NCBI GenBank assembly: GCA_025200525.1 | Contig: CM045760.1 | Span: 46,147,932 to 46,211,931, forward strand | Origin: Camellia lanceoleosa | Lineage: Eukaryota > Streptophyta > Magnoliopsida > Ericales > Theaceae | DNA: 64,000 bases | Direction: 5' to 3' | Shown: piece by piece, positions 11,421 to 22,527 of the stretch | Numbering within the stretch: the first letter of the stretch is position 1 | Layout: each line of letters opens with the position of its first letter | Translations under genes and position numbers: made by a program | The notes under the pieces: generated by a model | Told to the model about the DNA's origin: nothing | The model's input: the letters and a program-made list of their open reading frames with translations, nothing else | Database searches by the model: none

Positions 11421-11696
11421 CCTCCCTTCCCGAGTCCTTCCGTAGGTGGCGGCACTCCATCTGGACCTCCCATTTCTACTCGGGATGGCAGGATATTCCC
11501 CCGCACCATAGGGGGGCGCGGCCATGTGGGAAGTAGCTCACGGGCTCCAGTTGCAGGGGATGGCGAGTCGGAGGCGGAGGCCTCTGAGGAGGAGGCCGGC
11601 GGCAACTCGGCTCCTGCCCGACAAATGACACTCGACGATGTTCTCGCTTCGCCTCAGAAGAGGGCGAGGACGGATCCCCTGGCGCGAGGCCATTGA
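11421..11696 (+). CDS. PMD gene exon 6 and stop
   Basis: Ninety-one codons and TGA after a TTTTCAG acceptor. The product is low complexity: a Pro/Ser/Gly-rich start, an acidic run (GESEAEASEEEAGG) and the basic patch SPQKRARTDP near the C-terminus. No indels are needed. Confidence 0.6.
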   Translation, partial: PPFPSPSVGGGTPSGPPISTRDGRIFPRTIGGRGHVGSSSRAPVAGDGESEAEASEEEAGGNSAPARQMTLDDVLASPQKRARTDPLARGH

Positions 11697-14600
11697 TGAT
11701 GATGATGACCCAGACTTTTGCTGTTTTTCTTTCATTTTCTTTTCTTGTACTTTTCTCTTTTTTGGTAGATAGAGTACTATGTACTGCCGCAGGCAGGTTT
11801 TTGCTTTTCTCAAACGCTGTATTTGGAAAAGATGGTATGAAATGAAACAAACTTTTGGTCTAAAAAAAAAGTGTTGCATTTGTATATTTCATATCCTGCA
11901 CTGCATTGCATCATATTACACCTCAAATGTAAACGATATTGATCTGTTGTCTGACAATTGAATACTTGCACTGTAATAATCGGATAACCAACCAACTAAA
12001 CAAAGAAAACAAATTTCATACAAACCACTGCTCAAAACTGGGTTCACAACCCATACTCTGCTAGGGACTAATCTGCTGGGGATTGATTTGCATACAGCCT
12101 ATAACACAGCATTTGGTTCATTCTGCACACAGCAAACCCTGAACAAATAGCCCCAATCTGACAAGACGGATCACAAAACTGATACGGTTGCAGTTGAAAC
12201 ACACTTGGAAGTCCCAAATTTTTCCCTTCCTTCTCTTACTTTGCACGGATGTAGAGAATGGCAAAGCATTCTGAGCACAAGCGATTACCTTTTGGAAGAA
12301 AACGGGTTTTCAACTGGGGTGTCGAGCCTACCACAGAACACGGCGAGACAGACTCAAACAAAGAAAGAAAAGGCACACGACCTAACACAACGAGACATAT
12401 TTGGAAAAGACTCAAAGCCAAAATTGAGACCAACAAATCAAAAGACACGATACACGGACGTGTTTAAAAGAAGAGACCTCAAATTTCGAGGAGCCAGTTC
12501 CTCCGGGTATACCTCACACCCTTTCTGATTTGTGATACTCGCATCGCTCGGCCCTCAGGCTTGGTTTTTCTCTCAAAAACCCTTTTCTCACTTTTCTCTC
12601 AACTTACTCCTCTCTATTCTTTATTCTCTCATTTTGCATCCCTCCCCAGGGTGAATGACAGATGACTAGGAAGTCGCGGGTTCACACCCAACGCTGTTAG
12701 CTCACGGCTATTCCTTCTGGTGGATAGAGTGCCCTGTTGGAAAGCATATTAACGGGGGGAAGATAGAGGACCCGACTCAATCGTGCCCTTAGTTCGTCAT
12801 TTCGACCATTTTTGTTTTCTTCCTAAAACAGTTTTGACCAAAATGAGAGTTGGATTAACACACTTATTCGATTTTTGATTTGAAAATCATGCGAATCAGG
12901 CTGTGAGCACTGAAAATTCTCCTTTTGGGGTCCAAACATGGTCCAATTTTGAAAACGAAACAGTTTTCGAGAAAATAAGTCAACCTCAGTAAAAATTTTC
13001 AAAAACTATTTTTGCAGACAATCAATGCTCAACGAGCGCGGAACTTACCCTCGAGATATGCAACCTCGGATCGGAGGCAATGGAAAATTGCCCCTGGCTT
13101 AAAGGGGGGAAGGCAACAGAAAGTTGCCCCTGGTTTGAACGGTAACTCAGGGCAACTTATGGCAATGGATGGCAACGGAAAGTTGCCCCTTGTTTGGATG
13201 ATGCCGCGCATGTTGTAAGCCGCCTTTTGTCGATGACGATCGGACCCTCGGATGCAGAGAAGTCGAAGATGGCTTGAATCAATATATGGACACAGTCACC
13301 TGGAAGGTGTTAGCGGTTTGGCTTCAAGATGAAGTTGGTCACGTAATTCCGGGTTGCTGCAATCAAGATATCGGATTCGGAGAAGGCAAAAGTGATCAAA
13401 ACCATGACATGGCCTGAGACGCTATGGAAGCGTTGGGGGCTGGACTTCAAGATGAAGTTGCCTACGTATCCCAAACATGGGAATCAAGCCTTACGTAGTT
13501 CCGGTTAAGGTACACTCGGGTATTTTAACCTTCACTATTTTTAGGCTCTAACTTTTGCCAAGGTGCCCAATGCGGGTTTTCGACCTTGCGAGCTATGTTT
13601 TTCTTCTTCTTCCTTTTTCTTTCCTCTTTTTTCTTCTTCTTTTTTTTTTTTGCATTTGTGTATCTTTGAATTTTTTTTCTCTTTTTTCTTTTTTTCATTC
13701 TTTTCTTTGCTCTAACTTTTGCCTGGGTCGCCCTTCCGGGTTTTCGGCCCAGCGAGCCTCTCAAAGGGTAAAAGTGTAGCTCGTCCATGCCAAATGGTTT
13801 TGAGATTGAAGCCTCTCTGTATCTAGGAGAACGACTATTGTGTTGATTTGCAGAAAGGTCCATCACGGCTACTTCTCGAGCTTTGCTTAGTGGGATCTGA
13901 TCTTCCTGATCGGACTCTGATGCCTCTTGCTCGAGGGCTGCTTCGAATTGGGCCACACAGGCGTCTCATGGCACTGGTCGTTTTGCACAGACTTTGGTTT
14001 GCAACAGATGAATCGAATCTCGAGACTGGGAGCAACCCTAGGCTGCACCATCTCAAAAGCGATTCCACACAGGTCTTCGCGAGACTTGCGCAAAATGTTT
14101 TGTTTTTGAAAGTTTTTAAGAAAGCGACAAATCGCTCATGTTGAAGATAGTGTGGAACCAGTCTGGATCAGGCCAGGGTCCTTCTCAGTACTCACACTGA
14201 CAAGCATAATTTCATTTATTAAGGGCTTAGCATGCCTCTCTTTCTCTCAAAATGGTCAAAATTTTGCGAAAACCCGAGAGATTCCTCCCTCTTTGTTTTT
14301 ATCACCGCAGTGTTTGAAAAGGGTTTTATGAAAAGCTTCGGTCATTGTGACAATGTTCAAAGCACAAGAGAGTAGGCGAAAAGCACTATCATTCCATTCA
14401 CATCTCTGGCGTGGTTGGTTCGAATAGTAACAAATACGGGACGTGATAGCCACAGCTGTTTCATTCAAATTTGTTGGCATAACTGGCTCTTCGGCAGAAA
14501 CAAACTTAAACAACAAAAGCAACTAATTGAAAGACAAAACGGTGTTTGAGGCAACAACCCCGAAATCACCTGGTATACTATACAAAAGGGACTGACTCAT

Positions 14601-14697
14601 TACAACAAGACAGACCTTGTAAGCAAAAGACTGACTCAATACAGAGAGACAGACTCAAAAACAAAACAAAAGACTGACTCGACACTCGAGTCAGGAT
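11697..14697 (-). mobile_element. Element A internal region between gag and the PMD gene
   Basis: No protease, reverse transcriptase, RNase H or integrase motif is seen in any frame, where pol should follow gag. 12190-14650 aligns with element B (12190-12720 with 660-1280; 12725-14650 with 20440-22390), so it is ancestral to both. 13594-13712 is a strong pyrimidine tract. 14560-14690 repeats 'agactgactcgata'-like words. The ORFs here (for example the Lys-rich one at 13525-13956) are by-products of base composition. Confidence 0.65.
13594..13712. repeat. Polypyrimidine tract, element A
   Basis: About 120 bp of nearly pure T/C, matched at the same relative position in element B (21187-21308). 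On the element's sense strand it is a long polypurine stretch flanked by the phrase 'tctaacttttgcc'. It could be an internal polypurine tract, but this is unproven. Confidence 0.55.
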
Positions 14698-15794
14698 TTA
14701 CAAAATTAGCATTGGCAGGTGCTCAAAAATGCGTGCCAAACGCCATATCCAAAAATGTACCAGATATTGCCCGCAGGCAGTTGAATCCCAATTACATACT
14801 CGCAGTATCGGTGTCCTCGGTATCTGTGTCCTCACAATCCAAGAACTCAGAGGACCGACGGCCGAGGTAGGCGGGAGGATGACCTTGTTATCAATCAAAT
14901 CCTGTACCTCATGACGGAGGCGGAAGCAATTATCAGTGGCATGGCCAGTCTGCTGATGGTACGCACAGTACTGAGTGGCATCATGGCCTGCTGGAAGGGG
15001 TTTGGGGAGCGGCCTAGGATCGAGGGGTGTAAGATGCCCCTTTTTGGCCAAAATCAGAAGTGCCCTAGACAAAGGCATGTAGAGAGGATGGAAGACCCTG
15101 CGCCCTCGGGGCAGGTACTTTGGAACCTGAGCACTCTTGCTAGATGAACTAGCGAATGGGTCAGCGGGTGCGGCTTTGGATTTCTGATTCTTTCCGGATG
15201 CAAGGCTGGGAGTGGGAAGAACCTTTTTGGCATGACGGGGCCTATCCCGATTCTCTGATTGACTGGAACTGCCCTCAGGCGGAGTAGGGAAAGCATCCTC
15301 CACAGCTTTTGTCGTAACTGCAGATATCTGTTGCTTGTTCATTCCCCCGGCTTTCAAAGCCTCTACTGCCCACAGCAGTTGTTCGATAGGGTCGGCGTCT
15401 GCTTTCATCTCACCTTTGTCTCCGGCCTCAGCCTGGTCTAGAACTTGGTTTGCTGCGTCGTTGCCACAGTTGGAGGCCATCTCCGGTTGGCTGAGTTCGA
15501 TCACAATTGGCCCCAAAGAGTGGGGGCTCTGGGTACAAAGCCTCATATATGATGCATTGGCGAAACAGACATCCCATAGGCGAGATCCGCTACGGACCTT
15601 TGAAGATCACCTATCATTCCCATTAGTTCAAAAGTAGTAGGCTCACGAGCCTGATATAGGTGAGGGGTCCAAATTGGGTGTGCGGCAGGCGACCTGGGCG
15701 GATGCGGCATGTCAACAGTAGCTTCATCTTGTGGGGTGGTTCCTTGACTCATTGCGGCCATCATGACCACAATTTCTTCTGAGTTTTGCGTCAT
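14698..15794 (-). pseudogene. gag: gag of element A, core deleted and frameshifted
   Basis: An ORF from ATG at 15794 (MTQNSEEIVVMMAAMSQG) runs to 15543. A second frame (15546-14698) follows. The C-terminal part carries the zinc-knuckle-like motif C-x2-H-x4-H-x4-C (CAYHQQTGHATDNC, about 14926-14967), followed by FRLRHEVQDLIDN, as in plant Ty3/gypsy gag proteins. Upstream, 'RVFHPLYMPLSRAL' matches 'RVFTLLHMPLSKAL' of element B. The capsid core present in B (RFDGSGDP... through the Trp/Arg-rich region, roughly 170 residues) is missing. The protein could not form a normal capsid, so A would rely on another element for particles and enzymes. Confidence 0.75.
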
Positions 15795-16504
15795 GTTCGG
15801 TCTTGTCTCAGCAAGGAGAAGACACTAGCTATTCTGACTCAACTCTCTGAATCTCTGAACTGAAACGGAAAACAAGCAGTATTTTAGCCCCAAACAGATC
15901 AAACACGGGTGTAGTCGAACAACTGCACTCTACTACTGAACACTGTTCCCCGAAGTCACTGTCCCAAATCTGAATCTGACACCCGCAGATATAACTGATT
16001 CACAACAACACTGATACTGGTGCCCTCAGGCCTGACACCCAAATTTTGCAAACTGATATGCGCATTCCCTGTAGAGATACACTCTAAAAGCACATAGCAT
16101 GTAAAAGAGAGCCAATACACCCCTGTGTTGGGGTAGGGTTTCCCTGTCCTATTTTGTCAGGAGCTAGGGTTTTACTACGCACGCAGCGGTTTCAAACAAC
16201 CTATAATCGGGTAAGCAACCTGTCCTAGTTTGGAATGGTCACTATGGATCCGAATATGCACTAGGTCGAATGGTCGAAAAGGGTGCCCCGGTAAAACCGG
16301 GGTTTGTGTTCCCATACTGGCAGAGCCCGCAACCGGTCAGCCTTATGGTCATGCCTTGACAAGACAAGCCTCCAGCAAACCGCTCAGGAATAGCAGATGG
16401 CCAACACGGTGTCCTAGGCGCACCAATGCACATGCAATGCAAAGAAACACATAAGTGAAATCAAAACAGGATATCACGAGTTCGAGTCAAGCTCTCTAAA
16501 GACT
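15795..16504 (-). mobile_element. 5' untranslated leader of element A
   Basis: Lies between the primer-binding site and gag. No gene. 16080-16470 is clearly related to 24360-24750 of element B ('ggggtagggtttccct', 'cggtgtcctaggcgcac'). Confidence 0.6.
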
Positions 16505-16522
16505 CCCAAATAGAAGTCGCCA
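16505..16522 (-). other. Primer-binding site of element A, degraded
   Basis: The minus strand reads TGGCGACTTCTATTTGGG, five bases downstream of the 5' LTR. It matches the better-preserved site in element B (TGGCGACTCTGCTTGGGA) with several changes. The TGGCGACTC start is the type reported as tRNA-Arg-complementary in Ogre relatives; that assignment is from memory. Confidence 0.55.
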
Positions 16523-16527
16523 GAATC

Positions 16528-19500
16528 TGAAGGGACCTCTATGCTACATTCGGACTCCTTTTGTGTCATGTTCTAAATCAACCAAAGAGTCCAAATCCGC
16601 AAATCGTTTGAGAAAACAGATTTTAAAAAAGTAGTGCCAAATATGGATCTGCTTTGCGACATGAGTCGCCACCTAAATATTTTAAAATGGGAAATTTAGG
16701 AAACCCCGACTCGGTCAAGGCCACATGTCCGCTATCACCAAAGTGGTCTTGGCTCGAGCTTGGGTACGATCGGAAGGTCACTATGAGCACCTTTCGCCCG
16801 TCCAAGACCGCCTCTACTAACCGTGATATCCGTTTTTGAAAACTTTATGCGTTCTTATTCTGGTTATTAACCTAGAATTACTATGTGATGCGCACAACAC
16901 AAAAGTATAGACTAGATCGCCTAACTTGGAAATAAACATTGCATATCCGTTTTGTCTCGAAAAACGTGTTAGATTTTGCTACTCGCAAGTAGGCTAAAAT
17001 ACGGATTTCAATGAGTTGTTCCAACTCAGGCAATCCAACCTTCACCCACAGGCATTCAAACAGTAATATCACCTAAGCACTTAGCCACATGGTAAGCATA
17101 CTGTCATGGCAACATTCACACGCATGTGGTATGCTAAAGCATAAATACTTACATCGTACTCCGTGCCAAAAACAAAAACCCGGTTAGCAAACATGCATGA
17201 CCTAGTTCATGTTAAGTGGCTAATGCACCGTATACAGGGATGTAATCTAGAGTAGGCTCGGCTAACCCTAAACATGACATGTGAAATGTGCGAATAGCAT
17301 GTATTCAATTTGGAATTGAAAATTGCAATGCAGTTTGTATGATGTGCCGAGCCTGATGCATGTAAACAAATGCATGAATGCACGCATGCATTGCATAGGG
17401 TATGCTGAAATAGACGTGCCCTAATCTATCATTGAAAGCGGGTAAATAAAAGGGAGAAAGAAATGGGGGTTGGAAGACATACACCCACTCACACACACTT
17501 ATTACAACTTTGCCCTCGCTCGGAGGGACCAAAAGAATAATACAAATTAATTAACTACGCAAGCTAATTAATTATTACAAATTAACTAAATTAATTAAAT
17601 AAATAAATAATCTAATTGAACAATAAATGCCTCGGGAAGAGGGCTCAAATGCGTCGTGCGCCCGGGACTCGCTCGGAATCGCACTGTCATGGAAGTGTGC
17701 CTCTGTTTTCCTTGCTACCCTCCTCTGAAGGCTGCCAAAGTCTCAGAAACACTTCCTTGGGCACTGGAAATAATCACCGGCTGGGGTAGAACACCACCGG
17801 CCAAAGGATGTGGCCACCGGCACTGAATGAAGCTATCGGCTTCCAATTTTCTGCCGGTCGGCACTAAACAGTGCCGGTCGGCACAAAATTCCTGTAAAAC
17901 CTGCAACTCACAGCAGCAGAAGGCAACAACTTGCATGGCAATGTAATTCAAAGCATGTATGCACCAAACACACTCCTTATCATGTTGGTGACTCAAAGGA
18001 AGGTGTGCCTTGGTTCCCGGACCACCAATCGCGCATTTCCATGCATGATGGCCCAAGGACCAAGAATGCAACTTTGATTTCAAATGCATGCAATGCAAAC
18101 AAGCAAACAAGGGTGCTCAAACCTCTATCAAACTCACTTCAAGAGGCTTGGCATGCATGTCAATGAGATGAAGCTCTAAGCATGTCAACTAGGCATACAA
18201 CATGGACAATGTGATGCACTTATGCAAACATGCAAACAAGCATATAAGGCAAGCATGCAAACCAATGAAATGATGGACTTAGACATGAATTAGGCAACTC
18301 AAAAAGGCCTAAAATCAGTAGTCAAAATACCTACAATTGGGGACTAAACACACACACACACACGTGCACATGTTAAGGTACCAAACCCAAGGCACAAACA
18401 AGCAATATTCAAGCACACTTAAAGAGGCCAAACATGGACTAATAGCATGCATTAAAAGCTCTGAAATTCATATTAAACATGATGCCAAATCAAGCAATGA
18501 AGCATGCCAAACAAAGCATGCAAATGGTCTTAGGCTTAAGGCAAGCCAATAGGGGCATTGAACTACACCTATGCAAGGCAATTATGGCATGCACTTAACA
18601 ACTCAAAACAGATTTTTAGCATGTCAAATTAGGCCCAAAGGACCACTTAGATGGCATCTAAGGGACATGGAATCTAAGGCATGCAATAAGGCCTAAACAT
18701 GGAGCATATAACACAAGCTTAAGAAGTCACGAAGGAGCATGCAAGGTAAGCATACAAGCACACCAAATGGACTGAAATAGCATGCTAGGTGATTCCAAAC
18801 CATCAAAACAATGCAAACAAAGGCATGCTACACATCCAAACTCTTAAGGCCAACAAGCCAAATGCAAAGGGGCTATATTAAACATGCCAAGATTGACCAA
18901 AATACTTATGGACAGACCTAAAACATGGTAATATGAGCACAAAATCTTCACAAACACAAGTCTAAAACATGCTAGAAATGAAGGCATACCACCTAAGCAT
19001 GTTAAGACATAAAGAGGCATTACAAGAGAACTATACTAAGCATGCATAGGAGACCAAAACCAACTTGAAAACATGTTATATCATGGCATAATAAGCATGA
19101 AAAACAACTCAAACATGTTCAATACATACTCGAGCATGGTGCTCTCTCAAGAGGTAAAACTTGCCCTTTTCAAGGACATCAAGGAGAGGGGGCGGCCCTC
19201 CCATTTCTAGGACTTTATGGCACCATCTCCACCACTGAAATCCCTCAAGATTTCAGTGATGGAGAGGCCCAAACACACAAGTCCCGGATCTCTCCAAAAT
19301 AGCACAAAAAGGGACCCTTTTCAAGGTCTAAAGGGGGTCAAACCTCCCCAAACCACAAAACACTCTTAATGTACAACCAAGAGGCTTAAAAAAAAGAACT
19401 TTTATGTGCCAAACACTAAGCTCAGAAACTGTTATAAAGCAAGCAAAAGGAAGGTACAAGAATGTGGTAAAAAGAGAGTTAGTGTCTTACCCTTGAAGCC

Positions 19501-20238
19501 TCTTCAACAAAGATGATGTGTTGGCTTCCTTGAGTACCAAACCAGCTCCAAAGCTTCAAAACAAACCTCTGGACCCTCAAGAACCAAAGGAAGGTGAAAC
19601 ACTAGGTGCTTGTGTGCAAAAGTGTGAACTAAAGCACCTAGTGTACTAAATAAGCAAGGAAAAGAGAGATAGAATAGATATATGATCTAACCTAAAACCA
19701 GAGCTTGGTTTCTCTCTAAAATGGCTAAAACCTCTCAAGAATTTCAACCTTGAGCCAAGAGAAGAGTCTTCTCTCTTATAGAACTTGTAAGACTTACAAG
19801 CTAAGCAACCAAGGGCTCATCCCTCCATACACGTGTATGGAGGGGAAACAAGAGCTAAACAGCTGTCTAAAAATATCTCGTAAGCAAAGAAGTGGTGGCA
19901 GGCAAAATGGTCATTTTGCCAAAAAGAGTGCCGACCGGCACAAAATAGTGTCGACCGGCACAATATAGTGCCGGTGGCAACAACAGCCAGCCGGTGGCCT
20001 CTAGCCCCAGCCGGTGGTGTGTAGGGATGCCTCATAAGGCATTCCCTGCCCCTCAAAGGCAAAACACAAGTGTTTGGTGCAAAACCAGACACAAAACAGT
20101 CAAGTTCGGAGGGCCTGAGGCAAGGCGCGCGAGCCGAGAACTCCGGGAACTCCAAACAAACACAAACATGGATAATCACCGAGTGTTCGAGCGGTGACAT
20201 CCAAGTCTTGAGGACGGTCAAAAATGGGGTGTCTACAA
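16528..20238 (-). repeat. 5' LTR of element A
   Basis: 3711 bp, nearly identical to 1339-5047. Minus-strand start TGTAGACACC at 20238. The far end reads ...CCCTTCA, where the 3' LTR ends CGCGTTACA, so about 13 bp at this edge are lost or changed. Differences are not uniform. Most of the LTR differs at well under a few percent of positions, but 16540-16860 has many single-base indels and 17755-17915 differs strongly from 2575-2745. TATA motif at about 19776-19788, stem-loop at 19227-19264. Confidence 0.9.
19227..19264. other. Stem-loop in LTR A, copy 2
   Basis: Same 16-bp stem and 6-base loop as at 4051-4088. Element B's LTR holds a related inverted repeat at about 27462-27483 (CCACTGGATTTCAGTGG), so the feature predates the split of the two elements. 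Confidence 0.55.
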
Positions 20239-20243
20239 TGGTG
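20239..20243. repeat. Target-site duplication of element A, right copy (ATGGT)
   Basis: ATGGT follows the LTR end GTCTACA and matches 1334-1338. Element B sequence continues immediately to the right. Confidence 0.9.
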
Positions 20244-22527
20244 CTCTGCTGAGGAGTTTGAACGCGATCAGATCTGTCCAGACGAGGGAATGGAATATCC
20301 TGCCCCAGTCTAGTTCGTGCTTCGCACTTGGCTTGATAACTCGCTGCTTGGAGGGTGATAGAGCTTTTAGCCTTTTTGCGGTTAGCTTCAGTGGTGCCCT
20401 TTTCTGGCAGGTAGAGTGCCCTTGTTGGTAAGTATGGTGCCCTTTCTGGCAAGTATTTTGACAAAGGGGATAAGACAGAACACCTGATTCAACTGTGCCC
20501 CTAGTTCATCATTTTGACCATTTTTGTTTTGGTTTTTTCTACTAAAACAATTTTGACCAATATGAGAGTTAGATTAACATGCTTGTTCAATTTTTTATTT
20601 GAAATCATGCGAGTTAGGTTATGAGCACTGAAAAATTTCCTTTTTTGGGTCCAAGAAAATGGTCCAGTTTTGGAAAATGAAATAATTTTCCAGAAAATTA
20701 GTCAACCTCAGTAAAAATTCTCAAAAACTATTTTTGCAAACGGCCACTTGCTCAACGAGCATGAAATCTACTCCTGATATGCACAACCTCGGATCCAAAG
20801 GAAAACTGCCCCGTGCTTGAAGAGAGCTGCATGGCAACGGAAAGTTGCCCTTTGTTTGAACGGCACCGCGGCGCATTGAATGGCAACGGAAAGTTGCCCC
20901 CTTGTTTGAATGGCACCGCAGCGCATTGTAGACAGTCCATAGAGTGATGAACGCAACCAAACCCTCGGATATAGTGAAGACAAAGACCAGAACCATCACA
21001 TGGACATAATCAATTTGGAAGTGTTTATGGCTGGACTTCAGAATGAAGTTGCCTACGTATCCCAAAGATGGGAATCAAGCCTTACGTAGTTCGGGGTTAA
21101 GGTACACTCGGGCATTTAACCTCTCCTTTTTATGCTCTAACTTTTGCCAAGGCGCCTGTTGCGGGTTTTCAACCTTGCGAGCTTTGTTTTTCTTCTTTTC
21201 GATTCTTTTTTTTTTCTTTCTTTTCTTTGCATTTTCTTTGTTTTTCTTTTTTTTTTCATTCTTTGCATTTTTTTTTTGTTCTTTTTGTTCTTTTTCTTGC
21301 TCTAACTTTTGCCTGAGTCGCCCTTCCGGGTTTTCGGCCTAGCGAGCCTCTCAAGGGTAAAAGCGTAGCTTTGTCCATGTCAGATGGTTTTGAGATCCTG
21401 AAGTCATCTGAATCCAAAAGATTGGCTGCTGTTCGTTGACGATGCAGGAGCGCTTCCAATGGGGGCCAAATTTGCCCCTAGTGTTGTGGATAGGAACTTG
21501 GTGACTCATCTTTGACTCTTCGAGCGCAATTTGGCATCTTTTGCCCCTAGTTCGAGTGGTACTTCTGATGTAGCTTTGCAAGATTCTTTTGACGACATCT
21601 AATCTTCTTGATCTGACTTCCCTGCCCCTAGTTGGAGGGCTGCTTCTGATCCGGCCACACAGGCCTCACATTGTGGTTGACCATTGAACATTCTGAATCT
21701 AAGTTCAAGGTTCGAAAGTAAGGGGTCGAGTCTCGAGGTTGAGAGCGATCCTAGGCTGCACAATCTCAAGAGCGATTCCACACAGGTCTTCGTAGGATGG
21801 CGCAAAACATTTTTGAAACCTTTTAAGAAAGCGACTAATCGTTCGCGCTGAAGACAGTGTAGAACCAATCTGGATCAAGCCAGGATCCTTCTTAGTACTC
21901 TCATTATCAAGCATGATTTCATTCATTAAGGGCGTAGCATGCCTCTTTTTCTCTCAATTGATCAAATTTTTGCAAATCCCGAGGAATTCCTTCCTCTTCG
22001 TTTTGACCGCGGTGTTCAAAAAGTTTCGAAAAACTTAGGTCAATGCAATAATTTCGAGGCACAGAAGAGCAGGTGAAATGCACCGCCGTTTCATTCAAAC
22101 TTCTAGCACAACTGGCACAAGGCAGAAGTAAACACAAGGATGTGAAAATCACTGTTGTTTCATTTCAGATCTGTTGGCACAACTGGCTCCGTGGCAGAAA
22201 CAGACTCAAGACAAAACGAAGAGACAAACGCAAAACAAAATGGTGATGCCCAAGGTAACACCCCCGGAATCACCCGACCTTTTGTATAACAGGACTGACT
22301 CGATATAACAAGACAGACCCTTAACAAAAAGACTGACTCAAAACAAAGAGACAGACTTAAAACAAAACCACAGAATTGACTCAACACCCAAGTCAGAAAC
22401 TATAAAACTAGCATTCGCAAATGCTCAAAACAGTGCCTGCCATTTCCACATCTGGAGTAAATCGAGCGCCACTCGCAGTAGGTTCAACCCCTGATCACAT
22501 CACATTATCCCCCCACAAGTTCCTTAA
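20244..22527 (-). mobile_element. Element B internal region downstream of gag
   Basis: No pol motifs and no gene. Aligns with element A 12700-14690. Contains a pyrimidine tract (21187-21308) flanked by 'tctaacttttgcc', and 'gactgactc' repeats at 22290-22390. The single-frame ORFs here look like chance. Confidence 0.65.

Larger units (their letters stand above)
8337..11696 (+). pseudogene. Plant mobile domain (PMD, aminotransferase-like) gene, antisense in element A, frame broken in exon 4
   Basis: Six exons fit: 8337-8564, 9242-9898, 10114-10287, 10371-10911, 11000-11098 and 11421-11696 (TGA). All five introns are GT-AG with phase-0 boundaries. Exon 2 carries the PMD core: 'ALAERWWDTTDSFHL' followed by 'GDMTMTPYDFSVLTGI', the pattern of MAIN/MAIL1 and transposon-borne PMD proteins. 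Exon 3 continues with 'LAPWVYAYF'. Exon 6 encodes a Gly/Ser/Glu-rich tail with a basic patch (PQKRAR) that could be a nuclear signal. The phase-0 frame of exon 4 stops at 10419-10421. Recognisable coding resumes in another frame (10423-10660), and the exon is 541 bp, not a multiple of three. Everything else is open, so the gene is either freshly broken or carries sequencing errors. Known family: PMD proteins act in plant nuclear gene control and are often carried by transposons. A role for this copy is not shown. Confidence 0.8.

Noticed and set aside
8337..11696. PMD gene as a resident host gene into which the retrotransposon inserted
   Set aside because: It lies wholly inside the internal region of an element with paired LTRs and a target duplication, flanked on both sides by sequence homologous to element B.
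13525..13956. Lys-rich 143-residue minus-strand ORF
   Set aside because: It is the translation of the T/C tract; no domain, and its homologue in element B has a different frame.
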